Of a DNA stretch of 64,000 nt, positions 52,001 to 61,398 are shown piece by piece. Location: positions 3,484,685 to 3,548,684 of the forward strand of contig NZ_JADDXR010000002.1 in assembly GCF_015330125.1 (NCBI RefSeq), given 5' to 3'. The notes under the pieces are model-generated. The model did no database searches, was not told the DNA's origin, and saw only the letters and a list, made by a program, of their open reading frames with translations. A program made the translations under genes and the position numbers. This DNA comes from Zobellia nedashkovskayae (GTDB lineage Bacteria; Bacteroidota; Bacteroidia; Flavobacteriales; Flavobacteriaceae). Each line of letters starts with the position of its first letter. The stretch's first letter is position 1.

Positions 52001-55000
52001 TTATTTGAATGAATCACTTTATACAGATTCTACATACCCAGATGCTTTTGGTGAGCAACGCATAGAAACTAATGATGGAGGAGCAAGAGCTATCGCCACA
52101 AATGGTACTACCGTAGTGGCAGGAATAAGAAATGCTACAGGTAGTAAAGTTGAAATATATGCCAAAAACGCAAGTGGAGTTTGGAAAAAGAACCAAGAAC
52201 TAACATCTCCAAAAACAACGGGTACCACAAGATTTGGTCAAAGCTTGGCCTTATCGGAAAATACGCTAATTGTTTCCCAACCTTATGATGACGAGAATCT
52301 ACCGGATACCGTGTTTATATACCAAAAAGATGCTAATGAAACTTGGGTAGAAACACAGCAAATTGAAGCATCTAGTGCATTTACTTATGATGGTTTTGGT
52401 AGCGCTTTGGCGGTTTCAGATAACGTTCTTGTATTGGCTGCAGGGGGAATTGCACCAAGTGGAGCCGTTTATGTTTTTGAAAAAAACACGAGTAATGTTT
52501 GGGTAGAAACAGCAGAGCTTTATCCATCGGATGACCTTTTTAATGGTGGTTTTGGAGAGTCGGTTGCTGTTTCAGGAAATCAAATAATAATTGGAGCTTC
52601 AGGTTATGACGCTACGGGTGCGTTTATATTTGAAAAGCAGGAAGATAATTCGTGGAAAGAAGTTCAAAGCCTAAGTGCATTGGATGGAGATAATTATACA
52701 TACGCAAGAGATGTAGCTATTACTGAAAATAGAATTATCATAGGTGATGTAGGATATACGGATATCACATATGATCAAGGGGAAACCATTGTTTATGAAA
52801 AAGCTTATAATGGAATATGGAATGAAGTACAGACCCTAAAAGCAAGTAACGGCTATCAAGCAGATTACTTTGGGGATGCCCTAGCAATGAATAATAATAG
52901 AATTGTTGTAAACATGTCCGTTGATCAAACAGATACAGGCTGGCTTTATGTATATCATAAATCTGGGGGCGAGTGGACTGAAACTCATATTTTAACGGAT
53001 CCTGAAATTTCTACTTTGGATTTTGGTAATCATGTTGCCGTAGCGGAAGGTTTGATCGTAGCAACTTCTGGAGATTACGTTCACTTTTTTGAAGATGCCT
53101 CTATTGTTATAGATACCGATGGAGATGGGGTAGCGGATAGTGAAGACAATTATCCGAATAACCCTTGCTTGCCAAGTCAAATTGCAACGTATACTGAATA
53201 CAACGTAGATAATGAAATATGGGCAACATCAGATTGCGATAATGATACGGTTTCAAATGGGGAAGAAGTGTTGAATGGAACAAATCCATATGAGGCGGAA
53301 ACCTCGGTTAGCGCTTGTGTGGAAATAGCTTCTTCGGATGGTGCAGCATCGGATTATTTTGGAAAAGTATTGGCAATGTCAGATGACGGAAATGTTTTAG
53401 CGGTATCTGCTTACTATGATGACGATTTAGGTGAAAACAGTGGATCTGTGTATATTTTTAATAAAACAGCTGAGGGAGCTTGGGAAGAAACCCAAAAACT
53501 GAATGCGTTAGATGGTGGTGAGGATGAGAGTTTTGGATTTTCTCTAACCTTTGCAGGTGAGTCATTGGCTATTAGTACCTATCAACAAGACAACCGTACT
53601 GGTGCCGTTTATATTTATACTAAGTCAACGGAAGGTATTTGGCAAGAATCACAAAAGCTATCAGCATCGGACAGCGCCTTATATAAGCAATTTGGTTACG
53701 CAATTGCCGGGGTTGAAAACCAAATTATAATTGGTGCACCCAATGACAATGAAAACGGTACAAATGCAGGAGCTGCCTATATCTTTATAAAAGGATCTGA
53801 TGGTATTTGGGCAGAAGCCGAAAAAATAACAGCTTCTGATGCAGAGGCTTCTGACTCCTTTGGAATTTCAGTTTCTATAGCCACAAATATTGCGGTTGTT
53901 GGGTCGTTTTATGATGATGATGCATTGGACAATAGTGGTGCTGCCTATGTTTTTGATAAAACAATTAATGGAAACTGGACGGAAGTTGCTAAGCTAAAGG
54001 CTTCGGACCCTAAAATTTATGGTGGGTATGCAGTTAGCGTAGCTAATTCAGAAACCGATATTATTGTTGGTGCCGCTTCTATAAATTCTAATTCAACAGA
54101 TGTTGGTGCAGCATATGTTTATAAAAAGTCAACTGAGGGCTCATGGATATCTGCAGAAAAACTAACTCCTGAAGATGGTATGGCCAAAGATAAGTTTGGT
54201 CTTCACGTGGCCATTAATGAAAACCGTATTGCTTGCGGTATAAGTGGAGATGATGATAACGGACCATCAACAGGTTCGGTGCAATTGTACTATAAATCCC
54301 GTAATGGAGATTGGACTGCTTATGAGAAACTATTAGCATGTAATACTAATGAAGCATATGCCGCTTTTGGTAATGGCCTGTCACTCGCTAACAATTCAAT
54401 TGCAGTAGGCACAAGTTTGTTTACCGCAACGGGTTCTGCAAATGTTTTTGAGCTAGGGGATATACCAACTGAAACGGAACCATTAGTCGTTCAACTTGTT
54501 CAAACTACATCTTCGGGCTGTAGTGAAGTAGGTGCCATAATAGAAGCAACTGTTACAGGAGGAACGGAACCATATATCTATGAGCTTTATGAAGCCAGCA
54601 GCAATTCCCTAATTAAAAGTGGAGCAATAAATGTTTTTGAGAATGTATCTATGGGCACCTATTATGTTAAGGTAACAGATAGCAACTCAATTCAAGAGCT
54701 AAGTAATTCCCTTTCAATTACAGAATCAGAAGCAATTTCAGCAATGGTTACTGTTAATGACATATCCTGTGAAGGTTATGATAACGGTTCAATTTCTATT
54801 CAGGCATTAGGAGGTTTTGCGCCTTTACAATATAGTATTGGAGGTGGGGAGTTTTATTCTGAGCCAAATTTCGAAAATCTTGCTTCTGGTACTTACGATG
54901 TTGTCATTCAGGATACTAATGGGTGTACCTTTCATCTGTCCGCTAGTATAGCTAAAGAGACTGGTTGTTCCAACTTTACCTTACCTGCTAACAATTTTAC

Positions 55001-55703
55001 GATAGAAACTACAGGTGAATCTTGCGCATCTAGTAACAACGGAAGTATTGTTGTAAGCGCTTTAGAAAAACTTGATTATACTGCAACTTTAAGCGGTGGA
55101 ATGGTTAACGAATCTAAAGTATTTGAAACCTTCACTAGTTTTAAAAACTTGCAAGCAGGATCTTATGATGTCTGTCTTACGGTTGCAGGTGAAGACGATT
55201 TTGAAAAATGCTTTACGATACAAATTACGGAACCAGATACTTTAAAAGTAGACTCTAAGACAGATGCTACGGGTAAATTGGTTTCCTTGAGTCTTAAAGG
55301 TAGTTCTAGTTATTTTATCACTGTAAACGAAAAAGAATATTCCACCACAGAAAATGAAATAACGTTACCACTCTCTGAAAACGAAAATAACATCACGGTT
55401 AAAACGGACTTGGAATGCCAAGGAGTGTTTGAAAAAACCATAATGGCTACTACGGAGCATGTATCCATTTTTCCAAACCCAATTGAAAAAGGAGATGTAA
55501 GTATTTTTCTTCCAACGATTAACGCAGACCAAGAAATACTGATTACCATGTTCTCGCAAAGTGCCATACGTGTATTAGAGCAAATGAAAAAAGCGGATGG
55601 AAGAATTGTAAAGATTAATATGGATAATCTACCAACTGGGGTCTACACTATTATAGTTACTTCTGAGTCACAGAACAGCACACACAAAATCATTAAAAAA
55701 TAA
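49005..55703 (+). CDS. Giant T9SS-secreted adhesin-like surface protein (LRR, FG-GAP, SprB, T9SS)
   Basis: 2232 residues. Signal peptide (about 1-21). Residues about 30-860: receptor-L/LRR-like repeats of ~22-24 residues ('LTSLHGLSNVSEIDEDLSL', 'LTTVQGDFELYHNESLLNL'). About 870-1000 and 1364-1425: Ca-binding DxDGDG segments ('DTDGDGILDGDDSDP'). About 1010-1360 and 1430-1820: FG-GAP beta-propeller repeats ('DYFGKVLAMSDDGNVLAVSA'). About 1830-1985: SprB repeats ('NGSISIQALGGFAPLQYSI', 'ASGTYDVVIQDTNGCTF'). About 1985-2150: domain shared with the protease ('NNFTIETTGESCASSNNGSI'). The last ~75 residues are a T9SS sorting domain ending 'TGVYTIIVTSESQNSTHKIIKK'. A likely adhesin; ligand unknown. 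The next lipoprotein is 8 bases away. Confidence 0.9.
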   Translation: MKKLVLFCLFFFSFLSFYGQCPDNYISINSQVDLDSFKTTYPNCTELLKNLSLNGSDITDLSALDEITSIARDLTIKNTGLVNLNGLDNLVSLGDLIIENNENLLNLTGIESLSIIKNISIKYNYNLTSLHGLSNVSEIDEDLSLTNSSALIDISGLSGLNEVGGNFTIGGVGLANFSDLNQLQVVQGDFSITSMLSLTDLSELSALHTVNGVLSIKNHTNLQSITGFPSLVQIGGLDIDNNKYLQSILGLSALQNINGDFILGRYSGSSNTYRFGNDLLEDISGLNSLQVVTGDLLLNGNKVLQQLVGLEQLTTVQGDFELYHNESLLNLDGLQGLQSIGGKLRVRDNNNLLEVNALSGLTTVTGDVEIFRSDVLQSLSGLNELVVVGGDFQIGSEDLTSRSGNEALIEADFTELQSVGGNFLFSLNKVLPNISGFNKLESVGGLMKISHNYEVDEITGFNSLTNVFSSISIAGSDKFKIISGFQQLNSVPTYLTLCGGENFETISGFSNLSNVGTTLTICSSPTLSSLSGFQNLETIQEDFIISNNSYDNNDLIYGGFTNFTSFSKLRSIGGTFEIDKQISLESFDGLQVLETIGDDFIVQTGFLSSDGTYYTSSLTSMQGLSSLKSVGRDMIIQHNSSLLNFEGLQSLESVERYFRISYNHGLENLVGLSALESVNHDFYIGYNNNIKGLTGLESLRSVENILEILANPKLESLVGLDNLESFTTLDIQQNVSLLNLNHLSSLNLEAIENARISISNNEKLTSLTGLEAVTNLDYMVLLSNPQLVSLDGLENLQSLGNLHIQSHLKLNDLSAIENTEIKSGGLLRIQYNPELSECSEKSICNFINTEDRVSILLNDNGCKTKWEILDRCPNPEDFDGDGVLNSIEDADGTDSEDGCSYVTANQDSMLISILWEEADCDNDGILNGDELTNGTNPRKVDTDGDGILDGDDSDPTDACLPQQNKDYTGYDTLNIVWKNNDCDGDTISNGDEVTAGTNPYLNESLYTDSTYPDAFGEQRIETNDGGARAIATNGTTVVAGIRNATGSKVEIYAKNASGVWKKNQELTSPKTTGTTRFGQSLALSENTLIVSQPYDDENLPDTVFIYQKDANETWVETQQIEASSAFTYDGFGSALAVSDNVLVLAAGGIAPSGAVYVFEKNTSNVWVETAELYPSDDLFNGGFGESVAVSGNQIIIGASGYDATGAFIFEKQEDNSWKEVQSLSALDGDNYTYARDVAITENRIIIGDVGYTDITYDQGETIVYEKAYNGIWNEVQTLKASNGYQADYFGDALAMNNNRIVVNMSVDQTDTGWLYVYHKSGGEWTETHILTDPEISTLDFGNHVAVAEGLIVATSGDYVHFFEDASIVIDTDGDGVADSEDNYPNNPCLPSQIATYTEYNVDNEIWATSDCDNDTVSNGEEVLNGTNPYEAETSVSACVEIASSDGAASDYFGKVLAMSDDGNVLAVSAYYDDDLGENSGSVYIFNKTAEGAWEETQKLNALDGGEDESFGFSLTFAGESLAISTYQQDNRTGAVYIYTKSTEGIWQESQKLSASDSALYKQFGYAIAGVENQIIIGAPNDNENGTNAGAAYIFIKGSDGIWAEAEKITASDAEASDSFGISVSIATNIAVVGSFYDDDALDNSGAAYVFDKTINGNWTEVAKLKASDPKIYGGYAVSVANSETDIIVGAASINSNSTDVGAAYVYKKSTEGSWISAEKLTPEDGMAKDKFGLHVAINENRIACGISGDDDNGPSTGSVQLYYKSRNGDWTAYEKLLACNTNEAYAAFGNGLSLANNSIAVGTSLFTATGSANVFELGDIPTETEPLVVQLVQTTSSGCSEVGAIIEATVTGGTEPYIYELYEASSNSLIKSGAINVFENVSMGTYYVKVTDSNSIQELSNSLSITESEAISAMVTVNDISCEGYDNGSISIQALGGFAPLQYSIGGGEFYSEPNFENLASGTYDVVIQDTNGCTFHLSASIAKETGCSNFTLPANNFTIETTGESCASSNNGSIVVSALEKLDYTATLSGGMVNESKVFETFTSFKNLQAGSYDVCLTVAGEDDFEKCFTIQITEPDTLKVDSKTDATGKLVSLSLKGSSSYFITVNEKEYSTTENEITLPLSENENNITVKTDLECQGVFEKTIMATTEHVSIFPNPIEKGDVSIFLPTINADQEILITMFSQSAIRVLEQMKKADGRIVKINMDNLPTGVYTIIVTSESQNSTHKIIKK

Positions 55704-55711
55704 GAGTTTAT

Positions 55712-56416
55712 ATGAATTTAAAAATCTGTTTGTCATCGTTAATACTCTTGGGTTTTCTGTCTTCTTGTTCTTCAGATTCTTCGGATGATTTACCGGAAGC
55801 TGTGATTGAAGACCCTGTTTCGTCTTTGTTAGTTTTTCCTGAAAATCATACAGAATGTAATGAAGGAACAGTGGTAAGCGATACCCAAAGTAAGGTTACT
55901 TTTCTTTGGAATGCCTCAGAAAACACAGATTCTTACGAGCTTTTTTTAACGAAAGTTGAAACTAGTGAGGTTTCAAATTTTGATGTGATTGCTAATTCAA
56001 AAGTAATTAGCCTTGAAAGAGGCACAAGCTATGAATGGTACGTCATATCAAAATCTTTAGAAAGTGCAGTAACGGCAAAGAGCGAAACCTATGAATTTTT
56101 TAATGCGGCTCCAGGAATCGTAAGCCATGTGCCCTTTTCTGCGGAAGCAACGGCTCCTGAAAACAATTCAATTATAACGGCTATTGCTGGAAAGATAACT
56201 CTTAATTGGGAGGCTACGGATATTGATAATGACATAAAGGATTATGAAGTTTTTTTTGGAGTGAATAAAGAAGAATTGGAAAATAAAGGAGTGCAATCAG
56301 TTTCTAATATAGAAGTAGATGTAGTTTCTGGATTTACTTATTATTGGATGATTAAGACAAATGATGAAAATAACAACACATCAACATCCGAGTTATTCAG
56401 TTTTACGGCTAATTAA
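55712..56416 (+). CDS. Fibronectin-like lipoprotein paired with the adhesin
   Basis: 234 residues; lipobox 'LGFLSSC' (Cys about 19), then acidic tail and 'LLVFPENHTECNEGTVVSDTQS'. Two FN3-like domains: 'VTFLWNASENTDSYELFLTK', 'TSYEWYVISKSLES', 'ITLNWEATDIDNDIKDYEVFFG' and 'GFTYYWMIKTNDENNNTSTSELFSF'. It is a clear paralogue of the 233-residue lipoprotein after the protease, in the same place relative to its T9SS partner. A role in anchoring or handling the secreted partner is suggested by the repeated arrangement. Confidence 0.82.
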   Translation: MNLKICLSSLILLGFLSSCSSDSSDDLPEAVIEDPVSSLLVFPENHTECNEGTVVSDTQSKVTFLWNASENTDSYELFLTKVETSEVSNFDVIANSKVISLERGTSYEWYVISKSLESAVTAKSETYEFFNAAPGIVSHVPFSAEATAPENNSIITAIAGKITLNWEATDIDNDIKDYEVFFGVNKEELENKGVQSVSNIEVDVVSGFTYYWMIKTNDENNNTSTSELFSFTAN

Positions 56417-56576
56417 TTCAACCTTTTGCAATTCTTTATCTAGATGTCAATTGAATATATCATAACTATTCCTTCTATATTTATTCAAAATCATGCTTTC
56501 ATAATGTATTGAAATAAAATAACCGTATTACTATTGTTATAAACTCATATTTAAATTATTTTCTCATCTTAATAGT

Positions 56577-57698
56577 ATGAAAAAGAATCTTTTAGGATTT
56601 AATATCCTTGTTTTGATTGCCTTGATTGTCAGTAGTTGCTCGGAAAATTCTTCAGATGAATTCAAGGATGACGTGGCTCCAAGTGAAATGGAGCAGGATA
56701 CTAAACTTAATGATTCGGATAATGAAATGGAACAAGATTCAGTGGCAAATAATCTAGAGGATTTAGATAACGACGCCATAATTTTGGATACTAGGTTACC
56801 TGCTGATATAGATTCAACTTATGTTCTGACGTTTGAAGACCATTTTAACCAACTCCCAGGTACATTGCCCAATGCAGACAAATGGCAGAGTAAACTTCCT
56901 TGGGGACCCAGTGTGACGATAAATAACGAACGTCAATATTATACAGATGTTCTGAATGGGGATAATAACGCACCAAACCCTTTTGATTTTGACGGAAATA
57001 GTAATCTAATTATAACTGCGGGCTTAAATTCTCCTGCACAGGTAGAAGCTACGGGCTTGGATTACTACTCCGGCGTGCTAACGGGTGCCCAGTCCACTCC
57101 TTACAGAGATGGCTATATAGAAGCCAAGATTTGGTACGAACCAGAAGTTGCAGGATTTTGGGGTGCGTTTTGGTTATTACATCGGTATTACGATAGCCCT
57201 CAAGATACAGGAGCCAATGGTAAACGAAGGACCGAGATAGACTGGGAATTTGTGCGCGGACCTGGAGGAGAATTTCTAGGTGGTCCTTATGATACAGATC
57301 GCATACCTGTGGCGTACCATTATGACGATGGCCAGTGGTCTATATCGGGTGGTGGATTTAAAGGACCCAACGGCTCTCCTGGTCTATCTGTACAGTGTGA
57401 TGGTACTGAGATAACCAATGTAGTAGGTCTTGGACCGGTCAAACAACCCAGTGGCGAAGATTTAGCAGGTAATTGGCACCGATATGGTGTTTGGAAGACA
57501 GATAATTTTGTGAAGTGGTATTTGGATGGAGAATTAGTTGCTAGTGTATGTGATCCTGCTATTGTTAGTCAAATAGAGATGTATCCGATTATAAACATTG
57601 CTATTGGCGGTAATTTTCCTGGTCCACCAAATCCGGAAGACTATCCTACCTCCATGCTAGTAGATTACATATCATTGTGGGAACCACCGGTTAAGTAA
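56577..57698 (+). CDS. Glycoside hydrolase family 16 lipoprotein
   Basis: 373 residues. Lipobox at C21 ('IVSSCSENSS'), an acidic D/E/N-rich linker (about 25-75), then a GH16 jelly roll. Catalytic motif 'RTEIDWEFV' (E220, D222, E224) of the ExDxE type, with 'GYIEAKIWYEPEVAGFWGAFWLL', 'NWHRYGVWKTDNFVKWYLDG' and 'MYPIINIAIGGNFPG'. The motif lacks the extra residue (ExDxxE) of laminarinase/agarase-type enzymes, resembling lichenase or xyloglucanase-like members, so the beta-glucan type cannot be fixed. Surface lipoprotein; single gene. Confidence 0.9.
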   Translation: MKKNLLGFNILVLIALIVSSCSENSSDEFKDDVAPSEMEQDTKLNDSDNEMEQDSVANNLEDLDNDAIILDTRLPADIDSTYVLTFEDHFNQLPGTLPNADKWQSKLPWGPSVTINNERQYYTDVLNGDNNAPNPFDFDGNSNLIITAGLNSPAQVEATGLDYYSGVLTGAQSTPYRDGYIEAKIWYEPEVAGFWGAFWLLHRYYDSPQDTGANGKRRTEIDWEFVRGPGGEFLGGPYDTDRIPVAYHYDDGQWSISGGGFKGPNGSPGLSVQCDGTEITNVVGLGPVKQPSGEDLAGNWHRYGVWKTDNFVKWYLDGELVASVCDPAIVSQIEMYPIINIAIGGNFPGPPNPEDYPTSMLVDYISLWEPPVK

Positions 57699-57857
57699 TA
57701 CTAAACTCTTCCTAACTATATAAAGTTTCGGTTATTTTAATAATTCATTTTGCCCCAATACGGGTATAAGCAAAACCTATGGGATATGTAACACAAGTTA
57801 CTATGGACTAGAGGACTAATGGGTAGTTTTGCTTAACGAATTTAAAACATAACGATT

Positions 57858-58334
57858 ATGGAAACCTTAGAATTAAAGTTAGGATTAAGTCAAGATTATA
57901 GAATGGATGTTTCAGGGAAATTGAACTTTCTTTTAGCAGATTTTCAAATTTATTATATGAACCTAAGAGGTTTGCATTGGAATGCTAAAGGGCGAAGATT
58001 TTTTATGTTACATGAAAAGTTTGAAGAACTTTATAATGAGACTAATGATGTGGTTGATGAAATAGCAGAGCGAATTCTGTCAATAGGCGAAAAACCATTA
58101 CATACTTTTGATGATTATTTGCAAAGCAAAACTATTAGAGTCACTAAGAATATTTCTGATGGGGACCTTGCTGTCAATTCAATATTAGATAACCTAAATG
58201 AACTATTAATTCAAGAACGGAATATTTTAGAAATTGCTTCGGAAAATAACGATGAAGGCACAGCTTCTTTAATGAGTGATTTAATTGCAGGTCAAGAAAA
58301 ATTAATCTGGATGCTAACTGCTTATCTAAGTTAA
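57858..58334 (+). CDS. dps: Dps ferritin-like DNA-binding protein
   Basis: 158 residues, normal length. A dodecameric iron-storing ferroxidase that protects DNA in starvation and oxidative stress. Ferroxidase ligands H40 ('LRGLHWNAKG'), H52 ('FMLHEKFEELY'), and D67/E68 ('NDVVDEIAER'). 'LNFLLADFQIYYMNLRGLHW' is typical. The N-terminal tail is short and not lysine-rich, so DNA binding may be weak. Followed by a strong terminator; single gene. Confidence 0.95.
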   Translation: METLELKLGLSQDYRMDVSGKLNFLLADFQIYYMNLRGLHWNAKGRRFFMLHEKFEELYNETNDVVDEIAERILSIGEKPLHTFDDYLQSKTIRVTKNISDGDLAVNSILDNLNELLIQERNILEIASENNDEGTASLMSDLIAGQEKLIWMLTAYLS

Positions 58335-58354
58335 ATCTCTAATTTAAACAGTAT

Positions 58355-58394
58355 AAAAAAAAGCAAAAATCTAGCTAGATTTTTGCTTTTTTTT
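58355..58394. terminator. Bidirectional terminator after dps
   Basis: Near-perfect 40-base palindrome (58355-58394) with centre ATCTAG|CTAGAT and flanking A8 and T8 runs; a classic terminator for dps. Confidence 0.9.
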
Positions 58395-58799
58395 ATTTCA
58401 AATTTTTCATGGAAATCAAAATTCTGTGAATAGTAAAAGGATATTTTATGTTTACTGCTTGAAATAGCTTTTTGGATAAAATATGAGGAAGGGAGGGCAG
58501 ATTTTAATGCTTTTATCTGTATTACGAAACCCCGTTATTTTTAGGTTTAATACAGACGCACAAGATTTTAAGTTGAAAAATTACCATTTTTTACGAATTC
58601 CATATTTAAAGGCATGAATTTTTAGTATCATAATTCTCCTTTTTGCATAGGGTCATATATCTTAGTGTATCCTTTTTTTCTGATTAGGGTTTCTTATTCT
58701 AAGAGTATTCTGTTTAGTTGTGTTTTTGGCTATGGGGAGTGCGGTAGAAAATAGAGGTTCTACGGTAATAGACAAGTGTAAATAAAAAATGATTCAATA
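58395..58799. other. Leader region of the sdhCAB operon
   Basis: About 400 AT-rich bases upstream of sdhC. It probably contains the sdh promoter and a long 5' leader. A short imperfect inverted repeat GTAGAA...TTCTAC (58744-58763) lies about 40 bases before the start codon. No TAnnTTTG box with a convincing -33 partner was found. Confidence 0.45.
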
Positions 58800-59465
58800 A
58801 TGTGGTACGTAAAAAATGCATTGACGCGAAAGAATTTAATGGCATTAACAGGTCTGTTCCTTTCCTTTTTTCTTATCATTCATTTATTGGGTAATCTTCA
58901 ACTTTTATTGCCAGCAGCAGAAGCCAAACTACAGTATAACTGGTATAGTCATTTGTTGGCTGGTAATATGGTAATAAAAGTGATATCCATAGTTCTTTAC
59001 GCATGCATTTTATTGCATACCATAGATGCCATTTATATGAGTCTAAAAAGTAAAAAAGCCAATGGCCCGGGCTACGCAAAAGACAAACGGGGAAGGGCAA
59101 GCAAATGGTACGCTCGTAACATGATGTTTTTGGGAAGTATTGTTTTTCTCTTTTTGGTGATACATTTCAAAGACTTTTGGTACCACTATAAGTTTGGAGA
59201 ATTGCCTCTGGATGAAAATGGAAACAAAGATTTATATACCCTGGTCATTGCTGCATTTGACCAATTGTGGTACGTTATTTTGTATGTTGTAGCCATAATA
59301 GCCTTGGGGTATCATTTGTTGCATGGGGTCTTTAGTGCACATAGAACACTGGGCCTTTATCATCCTTTATACTCTAAAATAGTAAAGTTTTTAGGAATGG
59401 CATATGCCGTTATTATGACTGTTGGCTATGTTATAATACCTGTTTTTATTTATCTAAACCGTTAA
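58800..59465 (+). CDS. sdhC: Succinate dehydrogenase cytochrome b558 subunit
   Basis: 221 residues, five membrane helices. Single-subunit, b558-type membrane anchor of succinate:quinone oxidoreductase. Haem-ligand histidines lie in '[14 protein letters not shown]', '[11 protein letters not shown]', '[11 protein letters not shown]' and '[17 protein letters not shown]'. First gene of the sdhCAB operon; the next gene starts 4 bases after its stop. It passes electrons to menaquinone in the inner membrane. Confidence 0.95.
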   Translation: MWYVKNALTRKNLMALTGLFLSFFLIIHLLGNLQLLLPAAEAKLQYNWYSHLLAGNMVIKVISIVLYACILLHTIDAIYMSLKSKKANGPGYAKDKRGRASKWYARNMMFLGSIVFLFLVIHFKDFWYHYKFGELPLDENGNKDLYTLVIAAFDQLWYVILYVVAIIALGYHLLHGVFSAHRTLGLYHPLYSKIVKFLGMAYAVIMTVGYVIIPVFIYLNR

Positions 59466-59469
59466 GCAG

Positions 59470-61392
59470 ATGGAAAATTCTTTGAACACAAAAATACCGG
59501 AAGGACCACTTAGTGAAAAGTGGAATACGTATAAAAAGAAAGCTAAATTGGTAAGTCCCAATAACCGTAAAAAGCTGGAAGTTATTGTGGTAGGAACAGG
59601 TTTGGCAGGGGCTTCTGCCGCAGCTTCACTTGCGGAGATGGGCTATAATGTAAAGAGTTTTTGCTTTCAGGACTCTCCTAGAAGGGCCCATTCTGTGGCT
59701 GCACAGGGAGGTGTAAACGCAGCAAAGAATTATAAAAATGATGGGGATAGCGTGTACAGGATGTTTTATGATACCCTAAAGGGAGGTGATTTTCGCTCTC
59801 GGGAAGCAAACACGTATCGTCTTGCAGAATGTTCGGCTAATTTAATAGATCAAGCAACTGCCCAAGGTGTCCCTTTTGCAAGGGAATATAGTGGGTATCT
59901 TAGAAATCGTTCGTTTGGCGGTGTTCAGGTATCCAGAACCTTTTATGCAAGGGGCCAGACGGGGCAACAGTTATTATTAGGTTCTTATCAAGCTCTAATG
60001 CGGCAGGTTAATACCGGAAAAGTCAGCTTATACGCAAGACACGAAATGTTAGACCTTGTGCTTATTGAAGGTAAGGCCAAGGGGATTATCGCTAGAAATT
60101 TAGACACCGGAAATGTGGAGCGCCATGGAGCGCATGCCGTAGTACTCGCTACTGGAGGTTTTGGTAAAATCTATTATCTATCTACTTTGGCAATGGGCTG
60201 TAATGTCTCTGCCATCTGGCGGGCGCATAAAAAGGGAGCGTTTATGGCCAATCCCAGCTGGACACAAATTCACCCTACCTGTTTACCACAAAGCGGGGAA
60301 TACCAGTCTAAACTCACTTTAATGTCGGAATCATTACGAAACGATGGCAGGATATGGGTGCCGAAGGATAAAAACGAAACCCGAAAAGCCAACGATATTC
60401 CGGAAGACGAACGCGATTATTATTTGGAACGGAAATATCCTGCTTTTGGAAATCTAGCCCCCAGGGATATCGCTTCCAGATCGGCTAAAGAACAAATAGA
60501 CGAAGGAAAGGGTGTTGGGGAACTGAAAAACGCCGTTTACCTAGATTTTTCAAGGGCACTACAAGAATATGGAAAGGATGTTATTGTGGAACGCTACGGG
60601 AATTTGTTTTCGATGTACAAGAAAATAACCGACATAGATGCCTATTTGGAACCGATGAAAATTTCTCCCGCAGCCCATTTCTCTATGGGAGGGCTTTGGG
60701 TAGACTATGAGCTAATGACAACCATACCAGGACTTTTTGCCATTGGTGAGGCTAATTTTTCAGATCATGGCGCAAACAGATTGGGCGCTAATTCACTATT
60801 GCAAGCATGTGTAGATGGGTATTTTGTTTTGCCTTATACACTTCAGAATTTTCTTGCAGACGAAATTAAGAATCCCAAAACAGATATTAATCATCCTGAA
60901 TTTGACAAGGCAGAAGAGGCCGTTAAAAAGCAGATGGAAGGGTTTCTTGCTACCAAGGGTAACAAAACTGCAGAAGAATTCCATAAGGTATTGGGAAGCG
61001 AACTTTATGATAAATGCGGTTTATCACGTTCTAAAGAAGGTCTTGAAAAAGCTATTGAAAGCATCAGACAATTACGAAAAGAATTTAAGGAGAATCTTAT
61101 TGTACCCGGTGATGCTTCGGAAGTAAACAGTGAACTTGAAAAAGCCGGTAGGGTAGCGGATTATATGGAAATTGCGGAACTGATGTGCGTTGATGCACTG
61201 CAAAGAGAAGAATCTTGTGGTGCCCATTTCAGAATAGAATATCAAACCGAGGAAGGAGAAGCTAAAAGAGACGATGCTCATTTCTGCTATTCTTCTGCCT
61301 GGGAATGGCATAAGGACCCATCTACACCAATATTAAATAAAGAGAATTTGACCTTTGAAACTGTAACACCTTCCGTGCGAAGCTATAAATAA
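59470..61392 (+). CDS. sdhA: Succinate dehydrogenase/fumarate reductase flavoprotein subunit
   Basis: 640 residues. FAD-binding '[21 protein letters not shown]'-like start, covalent-FAD His region '[20 protein letters not shown]', substrate-site '[20 protein letters not shown]', '[27 protein letters not shown]' and '[21 protein letters not shown]'. The long form with B. subtilis-like architecture. It oxidises succinate to fumarate and feeds electrons to SdhB. It lies between sdhC and sdhB with gaps of 4 and 6 bases. Confidence 0.97.
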   Translation: MENSLNTKIPEGPLSEKWNTYKKKAKLVSPNNRKKLEVIVVGTGLAGASAAASLAEMGYNVKSFCFQDSPRRAHSVAAQGGVNAAKNYKNDGDSVYRMFYDTLKGGDFRSREANTYRLAECSANLIDQATAQGVPFAREYSGYLRNRSFGGVQVSRTFYARGQTGQQLLLGSYQALMRQVNTGKVSLYARHEMLDLVLIEGKAKGIIARNLDTGNVERHGAHAVVLATGGFGKIYYLSTLAMGCNVSAIWRAHKKGAFMANPSWTQIHPTCLPQSGEYQSKLTLMSESLRNDGRIWVPKDKNETRKANDIPEDERDYYLERKYPAFGNLAPRDIASRSAKEQIDEGKGVGELKNAVYLDFSRALQEYGKDVIVERYGNLFSMYKKITDIDAYLEPMKISPAAHFSMGGLWVDYELMTTIPGLFAIGEANFSDHGANRLGANSLLQACVDGYFVLPYTLQNFLADEIKNPKTDINHPEFDKAEEAVKKQMEGFLATKGNKTAEEFHKVLGSELYDKCGLSRSKEGLEKAIESIRQLRKEFKENLIVPGDASEVNSELEKAGRVADYMEIAELMCVDALQREESCGAHFRIEYQTEEGEAKRDDAHFCYSSAWEWHKDPSTPILNKENLTFETVTPSVRSYK

Positions 61393-61398
61393 AAAAGA

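Noticed and set aside
58355..58394. Large palindrome as an operator
   Set aside because: Placed right after dps with A- and T-runs on both sides, it is a terminator.
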